Source of the DNA: Nitrosomonadales bacterium
GTDB taxonomy: Bacteria; Pseudomonadota; Gammaproteobacteria; Burkholderiales; Gallionellaceae
Direction: 5' to 3'
Length of the DNA: 64,000 nt
Assembly (NCBI GenBank): GCA_016214695.1
Contig: JACRNY010000001.1
Location: 1,205,520 to 1,269,519, forward strand
Below are positions 21,862 through 30,361 of the stretch, in pieces. Each line of letters starts with the position of its first letter. The stretch's first letter is position 1. The notes beneath the pieces are model-generated. The model ran no database searches and was not told where the DNA came from. It was given only the letters and a program-made list of their open reading frames with translations. A program made the position numbers and the translations under genes.

Positions 21862-23355
21862 TCATTTCAGCTTCTTCATCGCGGATTCGATGCGCTGGCA
21901 CAGCGTCTTCAGTATCTTGATGCGCGCGAAGTTCTTGTCGTTGGCTTCCACCAGTGTCCACGGCGCGGCTTCGGTGCTGGTGCGATCCACCATGTCGCCG
22001 ATGGCCTGTTCGTAGGCGTCCCATTTCTCGCGGTTGCGCCAGTCTTCCTCGGTGATCTTGAAACGCTTGAAACCGATCTTCTCTCGCTCCTTGAAGCGGC
22101 GCAATTGTTCTTCCTTGCTGATGGTCAGCCAGAATTTCACCACCACGGTGTCGTGCCGCGTGAGCTGCGCCTCGAAGTCGTTGATCTCGCCGTAGGCGCG
22201 CATCCAGTCAGCCTCGGAGCAGAACTTCTCCACGCGCTCCACGAGTACGCGTCCATACCATGAGCGGTCGAAAATGGTGACACGGCCCTTGCGCGGCACA
22301 TGCCGCCAGAAACGCCACAGGTAGGGCTGCGCGCGCTCTTCCTCGGTCGGAGCGGCGATCGGTATGACCTGATACTGGCGCGCTTCGAGCGCGCCGGTGA
22401 TGCGGCGGATGCTGCCGCCTTTGCCGGCGGCATCGTTGCCTTCGAATACTGTCACCACGGTGATCTGCTTGAATCGGGGGTCGCGCGTGAGCATGGCCAG
22501 CTTGCCCTGGTATTTCTCCAGATCCGCCGCGAATTTCTTCTTGTCCAGTTTCTGCGTGAGATCGAGCGTCTCGAGGATGTTGAGCTTGTCGATCGGCGGC
22601 AACAGCGGCGCGGCACGGACAGAACCCTCTTTCTTCTTTTCGGATTCAGCCAGACGTTTGCGCAGGGCTTCAAGGATGACCTTGCCGACGGTCAATCCGC
22701 GATAACGTGCGTCTGCTCCTTCGACCACGATCCACGGCGCTTCGGCGGTGCTGGTGTGGCGGATGACGCTCTCATGGATGGTGGCGAATCTGTCGTAGCG
22801 CTTGAAGTGGTCCCAGTCGCGCTTGGTCACGCGCCAGCGCGTCTTGGGGTTCTTCTCCAGTGCTTTGAGGCGCGCTTCCTGTTTGTCCTTGGAAAGGTGC
22901 AGCCAGAATTTGATGATCAGCGCACCTTCGTCGGTGAGCATCTTCTCCAGGCGTTTGGCGCGTTCCAGACTCTGGTCGAGTTCGGCGACCTTGGTATAGC
23001 CCAGCGCACGGTTGAGGATGGGCCATGTGTACCAGGAACCCTGAAACACAGCGATCTTGCCCTTGGGTGGCAACGCGCGCCAGAAACGCCACATCATCGG
23101 ACGTTCCATCTCTTCGTCGGATGGCTCGCCCATGCCATGGGTCTGGATGAAGCGCGGGTCCATCCATTCGTTGAGCAGGTTCACGGTCTCGCCGCGGCCA
23201 GCACCGTCGACGCCGCCAATGAGGATGATTACCGGGAATTTCCCTTTTTCCGCCAGATCGAACTGCGCATCCAGCAGCGCCTCGCGCAGTTTGGGTACTT
23301 CGGTTTCGTAAGTGGCCTTGTCGACTTTGTGTCCCAGTTCTGCCGATTCAAACAT
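21862..23355 (-). CDS. pap: Polyphosphate:AMP phosphotransferase (two-domain PPK2)
   Basis: Transfers phosphate from polyphosphate to AMP, giving ADP. The 497-residue protein has two PPK2 domains in tandem. The first has a Walker A-like GGVDGAGRGETV (about 48-59) and MWRFWRALPPKG; the second has EGNDAAGKGGSIRR and LWRFWRHVPRKG. This duplicated form is the class II PPK2 known as Pap. It lies close to sixA and ppk1, so the cell seems able both to make polyphosphate and to use it for nucleotide phosphorylation. Confidence 0.94.
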   Translation of the reverse strand: MFESAELGHKVDKATYETEVPKLREALLDAQFDLAEKGKFPVIILIGGVDGAGRGETVNLLNEWMDPRFIQTHGMGEPSDEEMERPMMWRFWRALPPKGKIAVFQGSWYTWPILNRALGYTKVAELDQSLERAKRLEKMLTDEGALIIKFWLHLSKDKQEARLKALEKNPKTRWRVTKRDWDHFKRYDRFATIHESVIRHTSTAEAPWIVVEGADARYRGLTVGKVILEALRKRLAESEKKKEGSVRAAPLLPPIDKLNILETLDLTQKLDKKKFAADLEKYQGKLAMLTRDPRFKQITVVTVFEGNDAAGKGGSIRRITGALEARQYQVIPIAAPTEEERAQPYLWRFWRHVPRKGRVTIFDRSWYGRVLVERVEKFCSEADWMRAYGEINDFEAQLTRHDTVVVKFWLTISKEEQLRRFKEREKIGFKRFKITEEDWRNREKWDAYEQAIGDMVDRTSTEAAPWTLVEANDKNFARIKILKTLCQRIESAMKKLK

Positions 23356-23377
23356 GACATCCTCCGCTAGATGGAAA

Positions 23378-23830
23378 TTACAGTTGTTCGGGCGAGATGA
23401 CGAGGCGCAGGTTGGTCTGGTAATCGCCCTCGCGCTCGCGGCGGCTGAACCACCATACCGCGCCTTTTTTTATGCTCCAGTAATCCGTTTTGCCGGTCAT
23501 CAGCAGCGCGGCCAGTTCGCCCAGCCAGGGCTGGTGTCCGACCAGCAGCACTGAGCCGCCTGCCATCGGCCAGCCCGCCGTGGCGATGGCTTTCTCCGGC
23601 GTGGCATGTACGTCGATGTTGGGTGCGGTGATGAAATGCTTGCTGAGCGCGGCCGCCGTCTGCTGCGCGCGCACGGCGGGACTGACCAGGATGCGGGTGT
23701 GGGCGGGCAAACGGGGGGAAAGGAAATGCGCCATGCGCTCGGCCTGCCGCCGCCCCTTGTCGGTGAGCGCGCGTGCGCTGTCGGGCACGGTATCCGCAGC
23801 CTCGGCATGCCGCCACAGGATCAACTCCAT
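23378..23830 (-). CDS. sixA: SixA-type histidine phosphatase
   Basis: 150-residue phosphoglycerate-mutase-fold phosphatase. The RHA signature with the catalytic histidine H8 is in MELILWRHAEAAD, and the second conserved histidine is in LLVGHQPWLGEL. E. coli SixA removes phosphate from the ArcB phosphotransfer domain; the target here is unknown. It is upstream of pap on the same strand and divergent from the basic-protein gene. Confidence 0.9.
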   Translation of the reverse strand: MELILWRHAEAADTVPDSARALTDKGRRQAERMAHFLSPRLPAHTRILVSPAVRAQQTAAALSKHFITAPNIDVHATPEKAIATAGWPMAGGSVLLVGHQPWLGELAALLMTGKTDYWSIKKGAVWWFSRREREGDYQTNLRLVISPEQL

Positions 23831-23868
23831 TTCCCCGCCTCCCTTTTATTACACTATCGGGTGCCAGA

Positions 23869-23884
23869 ATATACCGTATATACT
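23869..23884 (+). promoter_or_regulatory. Short palindrome and possible -10 upstream of the basic-protein gene
   Basis: ATATAC-C-GTATAT (23869-23881) is an inverted repeat with a one-base centre, overlapping TATACT (23879-23884), a good -10 match, 30 bases before the ATG at 23914. The -35 is not clear. It could be a promoter with an operator. Confidence 0.4.
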
Positions 23885-23913
23885 GTTTGCGCCACATTCA
23901 CAGGAGACTGAAC

Positions 23914-24255
23914 ATGACCAGGACAGTAGCGCGCAAACCTGTTGCCCGGAAACCCGCACCCGTACGCAAGGCCGCTCCGGTAAAGGCAGCAGCAAAGCCG
24001 GTGAAGAAGCACAAGAAAGAGAAGAGGGTCGACGTCAAGGTGAAGGTCGTGCGCGACAGCTTCACCATGCCGCAAGCGGATTACGAATTGATTGCAGGGA
24101 TCAAGCAGAAGGCCCTGAAATCCGGCTTGCATGTGAAGAAGAGCGAACTGCTGCGCGCCGGATTGCAGGCCCTGTCGAAGTTGACGGTAGTGCAGTTGAA
24201 GCGCGCGATCTCCGGCCTCGAGAAGATCAAGACCGGGCGGCCCAGAAAGGATTAA
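23914..24255 (+). CDS. Lysine/alanine-rich basic protein with possible DNA-binding C-terminal domain
   Basis: 113 residues. The first 45 are an Ala/Lys/Pro/Val tail of the histone H1 or AlgP type (KPVARKPAPVRKAAPVKAAA). The rest (DSFTMPQADYELIAGIKQKA onward) looks like two helices with KKSELLRAGLQALSKL, as in ribbon-helix-helix-type DNA-binding domains. ATG at 23914 follows AGGAGACTGAAC. It sits between sixA and ppk1. AlgP-like basic tails bind DNA and polyphosphate in other bacteria, so a nucleoid or polyphosphate-granule role is possible; this is inference. Confidence 0.78.
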   Translation: MTRTVARKPVARKPAPVRKAAPVKAAAKPVKKHKKEKRVDVKVKVVRDSFTMPQADYELIAGIKQKALKSGLHVKKSELLRAGLQALSKLTVVQLKRAISGLEKIKTGRPRKD

Positions 24256-24264
24256 AAAGCAGGG

Positions 24265-26355
24265 CTAGTCAGTTTCGGCCGCCGCGAGCGGCTGTCCCAA
24301 GGCCTGCAACAGCTCGGTCTGCGCGCAACTCTCGCTGCCGCGACCGGGTGCTTTGCGGTGCCAGAAGCCGTTGCAATCCATCTCCCACGCCTGCACGTTG
24401 TCTTTCAGATATGACTTCAGTCCTTCATCCAGCACACGTTTTTTGAGCTTCTCGTCGAGCACGGGAAAGCACACCTCGATGCGACGGAAGAAGTTGCGGT
24501 CCATCCAGTCGGCGCTGGCGAGATAGACATCGTGCGCCGTATCGTTGCGGAAATAGAAGATGCGCGTGTGTTCGAGGAAACGCCCGATGATGGAGCGCAC
24601 GCTGATGTTCTCGGACAGGCCTTTCACGCCGGGGCGCAGCGCGCAGACGCCGCGCACGATGAGATCTATCTTCACGCCCGCCTGCGATGCATCGTACAGC
24701 GCGGTGATGATCTCCGGTTCCAGCAGCGAATTCATCTTGGCGATGATGTGGGCGCGCTTGCCTTCCTTGGCGAATCTGACCTCGTTGGCGATGGCTTCCA
24801 GTATCTTGGGATGCAGGGTGAACGGCGATTGCCACAGGTGTTTCAGCTTGCTGGCTTTGCCCAGTCCGGTGAGCTGGGTGAACACCTCGTTCACGTCGGC
24901 GCAGACGTCCTCGTTGCTGGTGAACATGCCGAAGTCGGTATAGAGCCTGGCGGTGCGCGGGTGGTAGTTGCCGGTGCCGAGGTGGGCGTAGCGGCGCAGC
25001 TTGCCGTCCTCGCGCCGCACCACCATCAGCATCTTGGCATGGGTCTTGTGGCCGACCACGCCGTACACCACATGCGCGCCGACCGCTTCCAGGCGTCCCG
25101 CCCAGTTGATGTTTGCTTCCTCGTCGAAACGCGCCAGCAGTTCCACCACCACGGTGACTTCCTTGCCGCCGCGCGCGGCGGCGATGAGCGCCTCCATCAG
25201 TTCGGAATCTGTACCGGTGCGATACACCGTCTGTTTGATGGCGACCACGTTGGGATCGGAGGCTGCCTGCTGGATGAAATCGATCACCGGCTTGAACGAC
25301 TGGTAGGGGTGATGCAGCAACACGTCATTCTTGCGCAGCACCTTGAACATGTCCGCGCCCTTCTTTTGCAACAGCGTGGGCATGCCGGGCACGAAGGGTG
25401 CGAACTTGAGGTCGTCGCGGGCGACCTTGTCCGGGATGTTGAAGAGACGGACCAGATTCACCGGACCATGCACCCGATACAGATCTTCCGCCTTCAAGTC
25501 GAATTGCTGCAGCAGGAAGTCGGCCAGCTCGGCAGTACAGTTGTCGGCGACTTCCAGCCGTACGGCGTCGCCGAAGTGGCGCTGCGGCAATTCACCCTGC
25601 AGGCTGATGCGCAGGTTCTTCACCTCTTCTTCGTCCACGAACAGGTCGCTGTTGCGGGTGACGCGGAACTGGAAGCAGCCCAGCACTTCCATGCCGGAGA
25701 ACAGCTCGCCGACATGCGCGTGCAGTATGGAGGAGAGGAACACGAAACCGTGCGGGCAGCCGGATATCTCCGGCGGCATCAGGATGGCGCGCGGCAACAC
25801 GCGCGGCGCCTGCACGATGGCCTTGGCCGAGTTGCGGCCGAAGGCATCCTTGCCCTGCAATTCCACCGCGAAGTTCAGGCTCTTGTTGAGCACGCGCGGG
25901 AAAGGGTGGGCCGGATCGAGACCGATGGGGGTCAGCACCGGCATCACTTCGCGCAGGAAAAAGTCCTTGACCCAGGCCTGCTGCGCCTCGTTCCAATGGG
26001 TTCGCCGCAGGAACTTGATGCCCTGTTCGGCCAGCGCGGGGACGAGCTCTTCGTTGAACAGCTGGTATTGCCGCGCGATGAGCTGATGGGTCGGGGTATA
26101 CAGGCGTTTGAGTATCTGGGTCGCTTCCAGTCCGTCAGGCCCGGTTGCCAAGCCGCCCAGCTTGGCCTGCTCTTTCAGGCCGGCAACGCGGATCTCGAAG
26201 AACTCGTCGAGGTTGCTGCTGACGATGCAAAGGTATTTGAGCCGCTCCAGCAAGGGCACCGACGCATCTTCGGCCTGGGCGAGCACGCGCCGGTTGAATT
26301 CCAGCAGACCGAGCTCGCGGTTGAGGAAGTTTTGCGCAGGGAATTTTTTTGCCAT
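24265..26355 (-). CDS. ppk: Polyphosphate kinase 1
   Basis: Makes long-chain polyphosphate from ATP. From ATG at 26355 (MAKKFPAQNFLNRELGLLEF) it has 696 residues, normal for PPK1. Conserved regions include NRELGLLEFNRRVLAQAED, LLHHPYQSF, VKQTVYRTG-type (AIKQTVYRTGTDSELMEAL) and the phospholipase-D-like motif around HLGTGNYHPRTARLYTDFG, where the autophosphorylated histidine lies in the upstream GHKTHAKM. The longer open frame to 26445 is not needed. Confidence 0.97.
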   Translation of the reverse strand: MAKKFPAQNFLNRELGLLEFNRRVLAQAEDASVPLLERLKYLCIVSSNLDEFFEIRVAGLKEQAKLGGLATGPDGLEATQILKRLYTPTHQLIARQYQLFNEELVPALAEQGIKFLRRTHWNEAQQAWVKDFFLREVMPVLTPIGLDPAHPFPRVLNKSLNFAVELQGKDAFGRNSAKAIVQAPRVLPRAILMPPEISGCPHGFVFLSSILHAHVGELFSGMEVLGCFQFRVTRNSDLFVDEEEVKNLRISLQGELPQRHFGDAVRLEVADNCTAELADFLLQQFDLKAEDLYRVHGPVNLVRLFNIPDKVARDDLKFAPFVPGMPTLLQKKGADMFKVLRKNDVLLHHPYQSFKPVIDFIQQAASDPNVVAIKQTVYRTGTDSELMEALIAAARGGKEVTVVVELLARFDEEANINWAGRLEAVGAHVVYGVVGHKTHAKMLMVVRREDGKLRRYAHLGTGNYHPRTARLYTDFGMFTSNEDVCADVNEVFTQLTGLGKASKLKHLWQSPFTLHPKILEAIANEVRFAKEGKRAHIIAKMNSLLEPEIITALYDASQAGVKIDLIVRGVCALRPGVKGLSENISVRSIIGRFLEHTRIFYFRNDTAHDVYLASADWMDRNFFRRIEVCFPVLDEKLKKRVLDEGLKSYLKDNVQAWEMDCNGFWHRKAPGRGSESCAQTELLQALGQPLAAAETD

Positions 26356-26398
26356 AAACGGGGGGTCAGCGTAGCAGCAGTTCAGCGTTACTAAAGGT

Positions 26399-26671
26399 TC
26401 AGTTCTTCGGCGGCACGTAACCGGTGGGCATCTCGGTGCCGGCACCGAAGAAATAGTTCTCCATCTGCTGAGCCAGATACTGGCGCGCCTTGATGTCGGC
26501 CAGATTGAGGCGGTTCTCGTTCACCAGCATGGTCTGGAACTTGATCCAGCCTTGCCAGGCTTCCTTCGAGACGTTTTCAAAGATGCGCTGGCCGAGCGCG
26601 CCGGGATAAGGGGGGCGGTCCAGGCCTTCTGCTTCGCGACCGAGTTTTACGCACTGCACTGTTTTTGCCAT
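26399..26671 (-). CDS. yggX: Fe(2+)-trafficking protein YggX
   Basis: 90-residue protein linked to protection of iron-sulfur clusters from oxidative damage. The start [20 protein letters not shown] carries the conserved cysteine C7, and [22 protein letters not shown] and a C-terminal [20 protein letters not shown] tail are as in the family. It lies between argA and ppk on the same strand. Confidence 0.96.
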   Translation of the reverse strand: MAKTVQCVKLGREAEGLDRPPYPGALGQRIFENVSKEAWQGWIKFQTMLVNENRLNLADIKARQYLAQQMENYFFGAGTEMPTGYVPPKN

Positions 26672-26812
26672 ATCGATGTTCACTCCGTGGGTATTATGCT
26701 TGGGGATTGTGACATTACCGTGAATCTCCGCCCAAATCCAGCGGCTGTGCGGGATCACAGGGATGCTGGCGCTTCCGGCCGAAACGTCCGGCCATGAAAC
26801 ACGGGCGGCGCC

Positions 26813-28141
26813 CTAGCGCAGCGACAGCACGAACACCTTGGAACGGCGCTGATAGTTGTAGAGCGTCTTCTTTTGCGCCGGTAGCTGTTCGACGTCGACT
26901 TCCTTGAAGCCGCGTTCGATGAACCAGTGCGCCGTGCGGGTGGTCAACACGAACAGTTTCTGCAGCTTCATCGCTCTTGCGCGCGTGGCGATGTGTTTGA
27001 GCAGGGCGTCGCCGTAGCCGTGGCGGCGATAAGCGGGCTGGATGGCCAGGCAGGCGAGTTCTGCAGCCTTCTCGTCGGCGAAAGGGTACAGCGCCGCACA
27101 GCCGACGATGCGGTGGTCGTGCTCCATCAGCACGAAACGCCCGATCTCGCGCTCCAGCAGTTCGCGCGAGCGCCGTACCAGGATGCCCTCGGCTTCCAAT
27201 GGCTGTAACAATTGCAGGATGCCGCCGACGTCCTCGATGGTCGCATCGCGCAGGGTGTTGAGTGTGCTTTCCACCACCATGGTGCCGATGCCGTCGTCGC
27301 TGAACAGTTCCTGCAGCAATGCCCCGTCGGTATGGCGGCTGACCAGGTGGGTGCGCGCTACCCCCGCCTCGCAGGCGCGTACGGCACAGGGCAGGAACAG
27401 CCCGACATCATCGGGCAGCTTGCGTTTGCCGGAGAGGATCCTGTTCGCCTCGACGACGGTCAGTTCCTGGATCAGCGTGCCGTCTTTCTCATGTACGCCG
27501 TCGGTGTCGGTCAGGAAGATCAGCTTGTCCGCATCCAGTGCGATGGCCGTCGCTGTGGCGACGTCCTCCAGAGTGAGGTTGAACACTTCGCCGGTGGGCG
27601 AGTAGCCGAGCGGCGAGAGCAGCACCACTTCGCCGAATTCCATACGGTCGCGCAGCGCGGCCACGTCCACCTTGCGCACACAGCCGGTGTGCATCAGGTC
27701 GATGCCGTTGATGACGCCGATGGGCTGCGCAGTGATGAAGTTGCCGCCCGCCACGCGGATATCGGCATTGGCCATGGGCGAGTTAGCCAGTCCCACCGAC
27801 AACAATGCCTCGATCTCCAGCCGCACGCGGCCGACCGCCTCCTTTACGCACAGCATGGTCTCGGCATCGGTGAGGCGGATGCCGTGGTGGTAGCGACCTT
27901 CGATGTTCTCCTGCGACAGCCGCTGCTCGATCTGCGGCCGCGCGCCATGGACCAGCACCAGGCGTATGCCCAGCGCAGCCAGCAGGTTGAAATCGTGGGT
28001 CAGTTCGACGAATTTGCCGTCCGCCACCACTTCGCCGCCGAAGGCGACGACGAAGGTCTTGCCGCGGAAAGCATTGATATAGGGAGCGACGGAGCGGAAC
28101 CAGTTTACGAATTCGGTGGATTGCAGTGGCATGGCAGTCAT
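26813..28141 (-). CDS. argA: N-acetylglutamate synthase
   Basis: First step of arginine synthesis: acetyl-CoA plus glutamate gives N-acetylglutamate. It has an N-terminal amino-acid-kinase-like domain (FVVAFGGEVVADGKFVEL, LVLVHGARPQIEQRLS) and a C-terminal GNAT domain (about 300-440, RRHGYGDALLKHIA). It matches E. coli ArgA along its length and ends YNYQRRSKVFVLSLR. The start at 28141 gives 442 residues; ATG 28132 and an upstream TTG at 28168 are alternatives, and the ribosome site does not decide. Confidence 0.95.
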   Translation of the reverse strand: MTAMPLQSTEFVNWFRSVAPYINAFRGKTFVVAFGGEVVADGKFVELTHDFNLLAALGIRLVLVHGARPQIEQRLSQENIEGRYHHGIRLTDAETMLCVKEAVGRVRLEIEALLSVGLANSPMANADIRVAGGNFITAQPIGVINGIDLMHTGCVRKVDVAALRDRMEFGEVVLLSPLGYSPTGEVFNLTLEDVATATAIALDADKLIFLTDTDGVHEKDGTLIQELTVVEANRILSGKRKLPDDVGLFLPCAVRACEAGVARTHLVSRHTDGALLQELFSDDGIGTMVVESTLNTLRDATIEDVGGILQLLQPLEAEGILVRRSRELLEREIGRFVLMEHDHRIVGCAALYPFADEKAAELACLAIQPAYRRHGYGDALLKHIATRARAMKLQKLFVLTTRTAHWFIERGFKEVDVEQLPAQKKTLYNYQRRSKVFVLSLR

Positions 28142-28302
28142 TTCGGGCGTGATTTCATATGCCTGCAATTAAACACCCAGAACGGGAAAATTGCCATGCG
28201 CTGTTCCGCTGTCATACAGCTACCGTGCGGAAGGAATAAAGTTTAGAATGGCAGCATAAATCACTTAGAGAGCAGTCACCGCTCCATCGCAAGGAAACAA
28301 CC

Positions 28303-28932
28303 ATGAACAGCCTGCTCAGCCAAGTCTCCTATCCGGTCTTCCTTTACATGACGTTTCAGTTCTTCCTGATCGCCAGCGTGTTTTCCTTCTTCGTCGGGAT
28401 CGCCCTTGCATTGAGAAGCCAGAAAGCGTTGCGTTTCTTCGACCTGATGAACCGCTGGGTCTCGGTGCGCAAGATGATGAAGCCGCTTTCCGAACCGCAT
28501 TACATCGAACCCGCCCTGCTGAAACGGCGCGCCATTCTGGGGACGACCATCATGGCCGGCGGCTTGGTCTCCATCCTGCTGCTGGCAAATGCCGATCTGA
28601 CGCCCACGCTGTCGCTGTTCGAAGGCAGCCTGACCGATTCCGAGATCACCGGCGTCGCCGGTAATTTGAAGGGTTTCCTGCTGGTCGGCAATGTGGTCTG
28701 CATGCTGGTGGGCGCCCTCGTCCTGTTCTCTCCGCATGTGCTGACGTCGATCGAGGGCTATACCGACCGCTGGTTCACCATGCGCAAGACCATGCAACCG
28801 CTCGACAAGATGCATATGGATGTCGATTGCTGGGTGCTCAAGCACCCGACCAGCGCAGGGATCTCGCTGAGCATATTGTCCTTGAGTGCCGGGATGCTGA
28901 TGCTCAACCAGCTGCACAACATCACTGCCTGA
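28303..28932 (+). CDS. Internally duplicated four-helix membrane protein, function unknown
   Basis: 209 residues with four hydrophobic segments (about 13-38, 77-98, 123-148, 182-203). A 40-residue motif occurs twice: the RWVSVRKMMKPL segment (about 49-60) and the RWFTMRKTMQPL segment (about 157-168), each after a membrane segment and before another. The protein thus looks like a duplicated two-helix unit. No signal peptide cleavage site is obvious. It is divergent from argA and convergent with rsmE. I do not recognise the family. Confidence 0.8.
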   Translation: MNSLLSQVSYPVFLYMTFQFFLIASVFSFFVGIALALRSQKALRFFDLMNRWVSVRKMMKPLSEPHYIEPALLKRRAILGTTIMAGGLVSILLLANADLTPTLSLFEGSLTDSEITGVAGNLKGFLLVGNVVCMLVGALVLFSPHVLTSIEGYTDRWFTMRKTMQPLDKMHMDVDCWVLKHPTSAGISLSILSLSAGMLMLNQLHNITA

Positions 28933-28977
28933 GCCGTGCCGGCAGCTTGCCTGCGCAAACGCGGCTCTCGCCGGTTC

Positions 28978-29715
28978 CTAATTAAAATCCCCCCACAGCG
29001 TCTGCAGCGCGGCGATGCCCGCGATGGCCGCCGTTTCCGTGCGCAGCACGCGCGGGCCGAGCAGGACGGGAGCAAAACCCGCCTGCTGCGCGACATTGGC
29101 TTCGTCGGCAGTGAAGCCGCCTTCGGGGCCGATGAGCAGGATGGCGCGGCCTTGCGGTCTGGGCTGGGATTGCAGGTTGCTGGCACCGCCCGGAAGCAGG
29201 ATGAATTTACTGTCGGGGGCGTTGCGCATCCCGGTCAGCCAGGTACTCAATTCCTGCGGGGCATGCAATTGCGGCAGGGTGTTGCGCCCGCATTGTTCGC
29301 AGGCGGAGACGGTGACGTTGCGCCAGTGTTCGGTGCGCTTGTCGGCGCGCGGACCGGACAGCTTCGCCACGCTGCGCTGGGTCTGCACCGGCACGATTTC
29401 GGCGGCCCCCAGCTCGGTGGCCTTCTGCACCACCAGATCCATCTTGTCGCTGGTGCACATGGCCTGTGACAGCACGATCTGCAGACCGGACTCCTGTTGT
29501 CCCATGCAGGTCTGCAGGTTGCCGAGCAACACATGTTTGCCGTTGATGGCGTTGATGGTGGCGTCCAGCGCGTTGCCCAGGCCGTCGAAGATCTGCACGG
29601 CATCCCCCACGCGCAGGCGCAAGACGCGGCTGGCATGATGGGCGGCCTCGGGCGGCAGCTCGGCATGGGCGCTCTGGGGCAGGGGCGGCGGGCAGTAGAA
29701 GCGAGGGGCTGACAT
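28978..29715 (-). CDS. rsmE: 16S rRNA m3U1498 methyltransferase
   Basis: Methylates U1498 of 16S rRNA at N3. 245 residues from ATG at 29715 (MSAPRFYCPPPLPQ). SPOUT-family motifs are present: LVVQKATELGAAEIVPVQTQRS and the SAM-binding knot IGPEGGFTADEAN, then LGPRVLRTETAAI. Longer frames upstream are not supported. It is divergent from the redoxin gene. Confidence 0.95.
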   Translation of the reverse strand: MSAPRFYCPPPLPQSAHAELPPEAAHHASRVLRLRVGDAVQIFDGLGNALDATINAINGKHVLLGNLQTCMGQQESGLQIVLSQAMCTSDKMDLVVQKATELGAAEIVPVQTQRSVAKLSGPRADKRTEHWRNVTVSACEQCGRNTLPQLHAPQELSTWLTGMRNAPDSKFILLPGGASNLQSQPRPQGRAILLIGPEGGFTADEANVAQQAGFAPVLLGPRVLRTETAAIAGIAALQTLWGDFN

Positions 29716-29736
29716 GGCGGCAAATGGCGTCGGTAC

Positions 29737-29757
29737 GGGCGTGATAATATAACGCCC
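29737..29757. promoter_or_regulatory. Inverted repeat in the rsmE/redoxin divergent region
   Basis: GGGCGT (29737-29742) and ACGCCC (29752-29757) bracket the A/T-rich GATAATATA, which could hold a -10 for either strand. It lies 22 bases from the rsmE start and 35 bases from the redoxin start. Operator or chance cannot be told apart. Confidence 0.35.
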
Positions 29758-29791
29758 AGAAAAAGAACGTTGATCTTTGGGAGCGAAAATT

Positions 29792-30343
29792 ATGGTCAGC
29801 CTGCAACCCCCTTTGTGCGATTTCGGCTGGAAGGCGCGCCCGTTCGAGCTGGTGGGCGTGGACGGCAAGCGCCACACGCTGGAAAGTGCGCGCGGCAAGA
29901 ATGGCTTGCTGGTGATGTTCATCTGCAACCACTGCCCCTACGTCAAATCCATCCGCGACCGCATCATCCGCGACACGCGCGAACTGCAGCAGCACGGCAT
30001 CAACAGTATCGCCATCATGTCCAACGATCCCGCCGAGTATGCGGAAGACAGCTTCGATAACATGAAGCTCGTCGCACAGCAGTACGACTATCCCTTCCCC
30101 TACGTGTGGGACGAGACGCAGCAGATCGCCAAGGATTACGGCGCGGTGTGCACCCCGGATTTTTTCGGTTTCAACGCCAACCTCGAATTGCAATATCGCG
30201 GGCGCCTGGACGCCTCGCGCAAGGAGGCCGTGGCGGACGCTCCGCGCGACCTGTTCGATGCCATGCTGCAGGTGGCAAAGACCGGGCAGGGGCCGCGCGA
30301 GCAGATCGCCAGCATGGGCTGTTCCATCAAATGGCGCGAGTGA
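29792..30343 (+). CDS. Thioredoxin-fold redoxin (AhpC/TSA-type)
   Basis: 183 residues from ATG at 29792 after GGGAGCG. The motif FICNHCPYVKSIRDRI holds a CxxC pair (CNHC) in the thioredoxin position, followed by IAIMSNDPAEYAEDSFDNM and FPYVWDETQQIAKDYGAVCTPDFF, as in the thioredoxin/peroxiredoxin-like family. There is no signal peptide, so it is probably cytoplasmic. Substrate unknown. Confidence 0.85.
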   Translation: MVSLQPPLCDFGWKARPFELVGVDGKRHTLESARGKNGLLVMFICNHCPYVKSIRDRIIRDTRELQQHGINSIAIMSNDPAEYAEDSFDNMKLVAQQYDYPFPYVWDETQQIAKDYGAVCTPDFFGFNANLELQYRGRLDASRKEAVADAPRDLFDAMLQVAKTGQGPREQIASMGCSIKWRE

Positions 30344-30361
30344 TCGCGCGAAAGGCATAGA

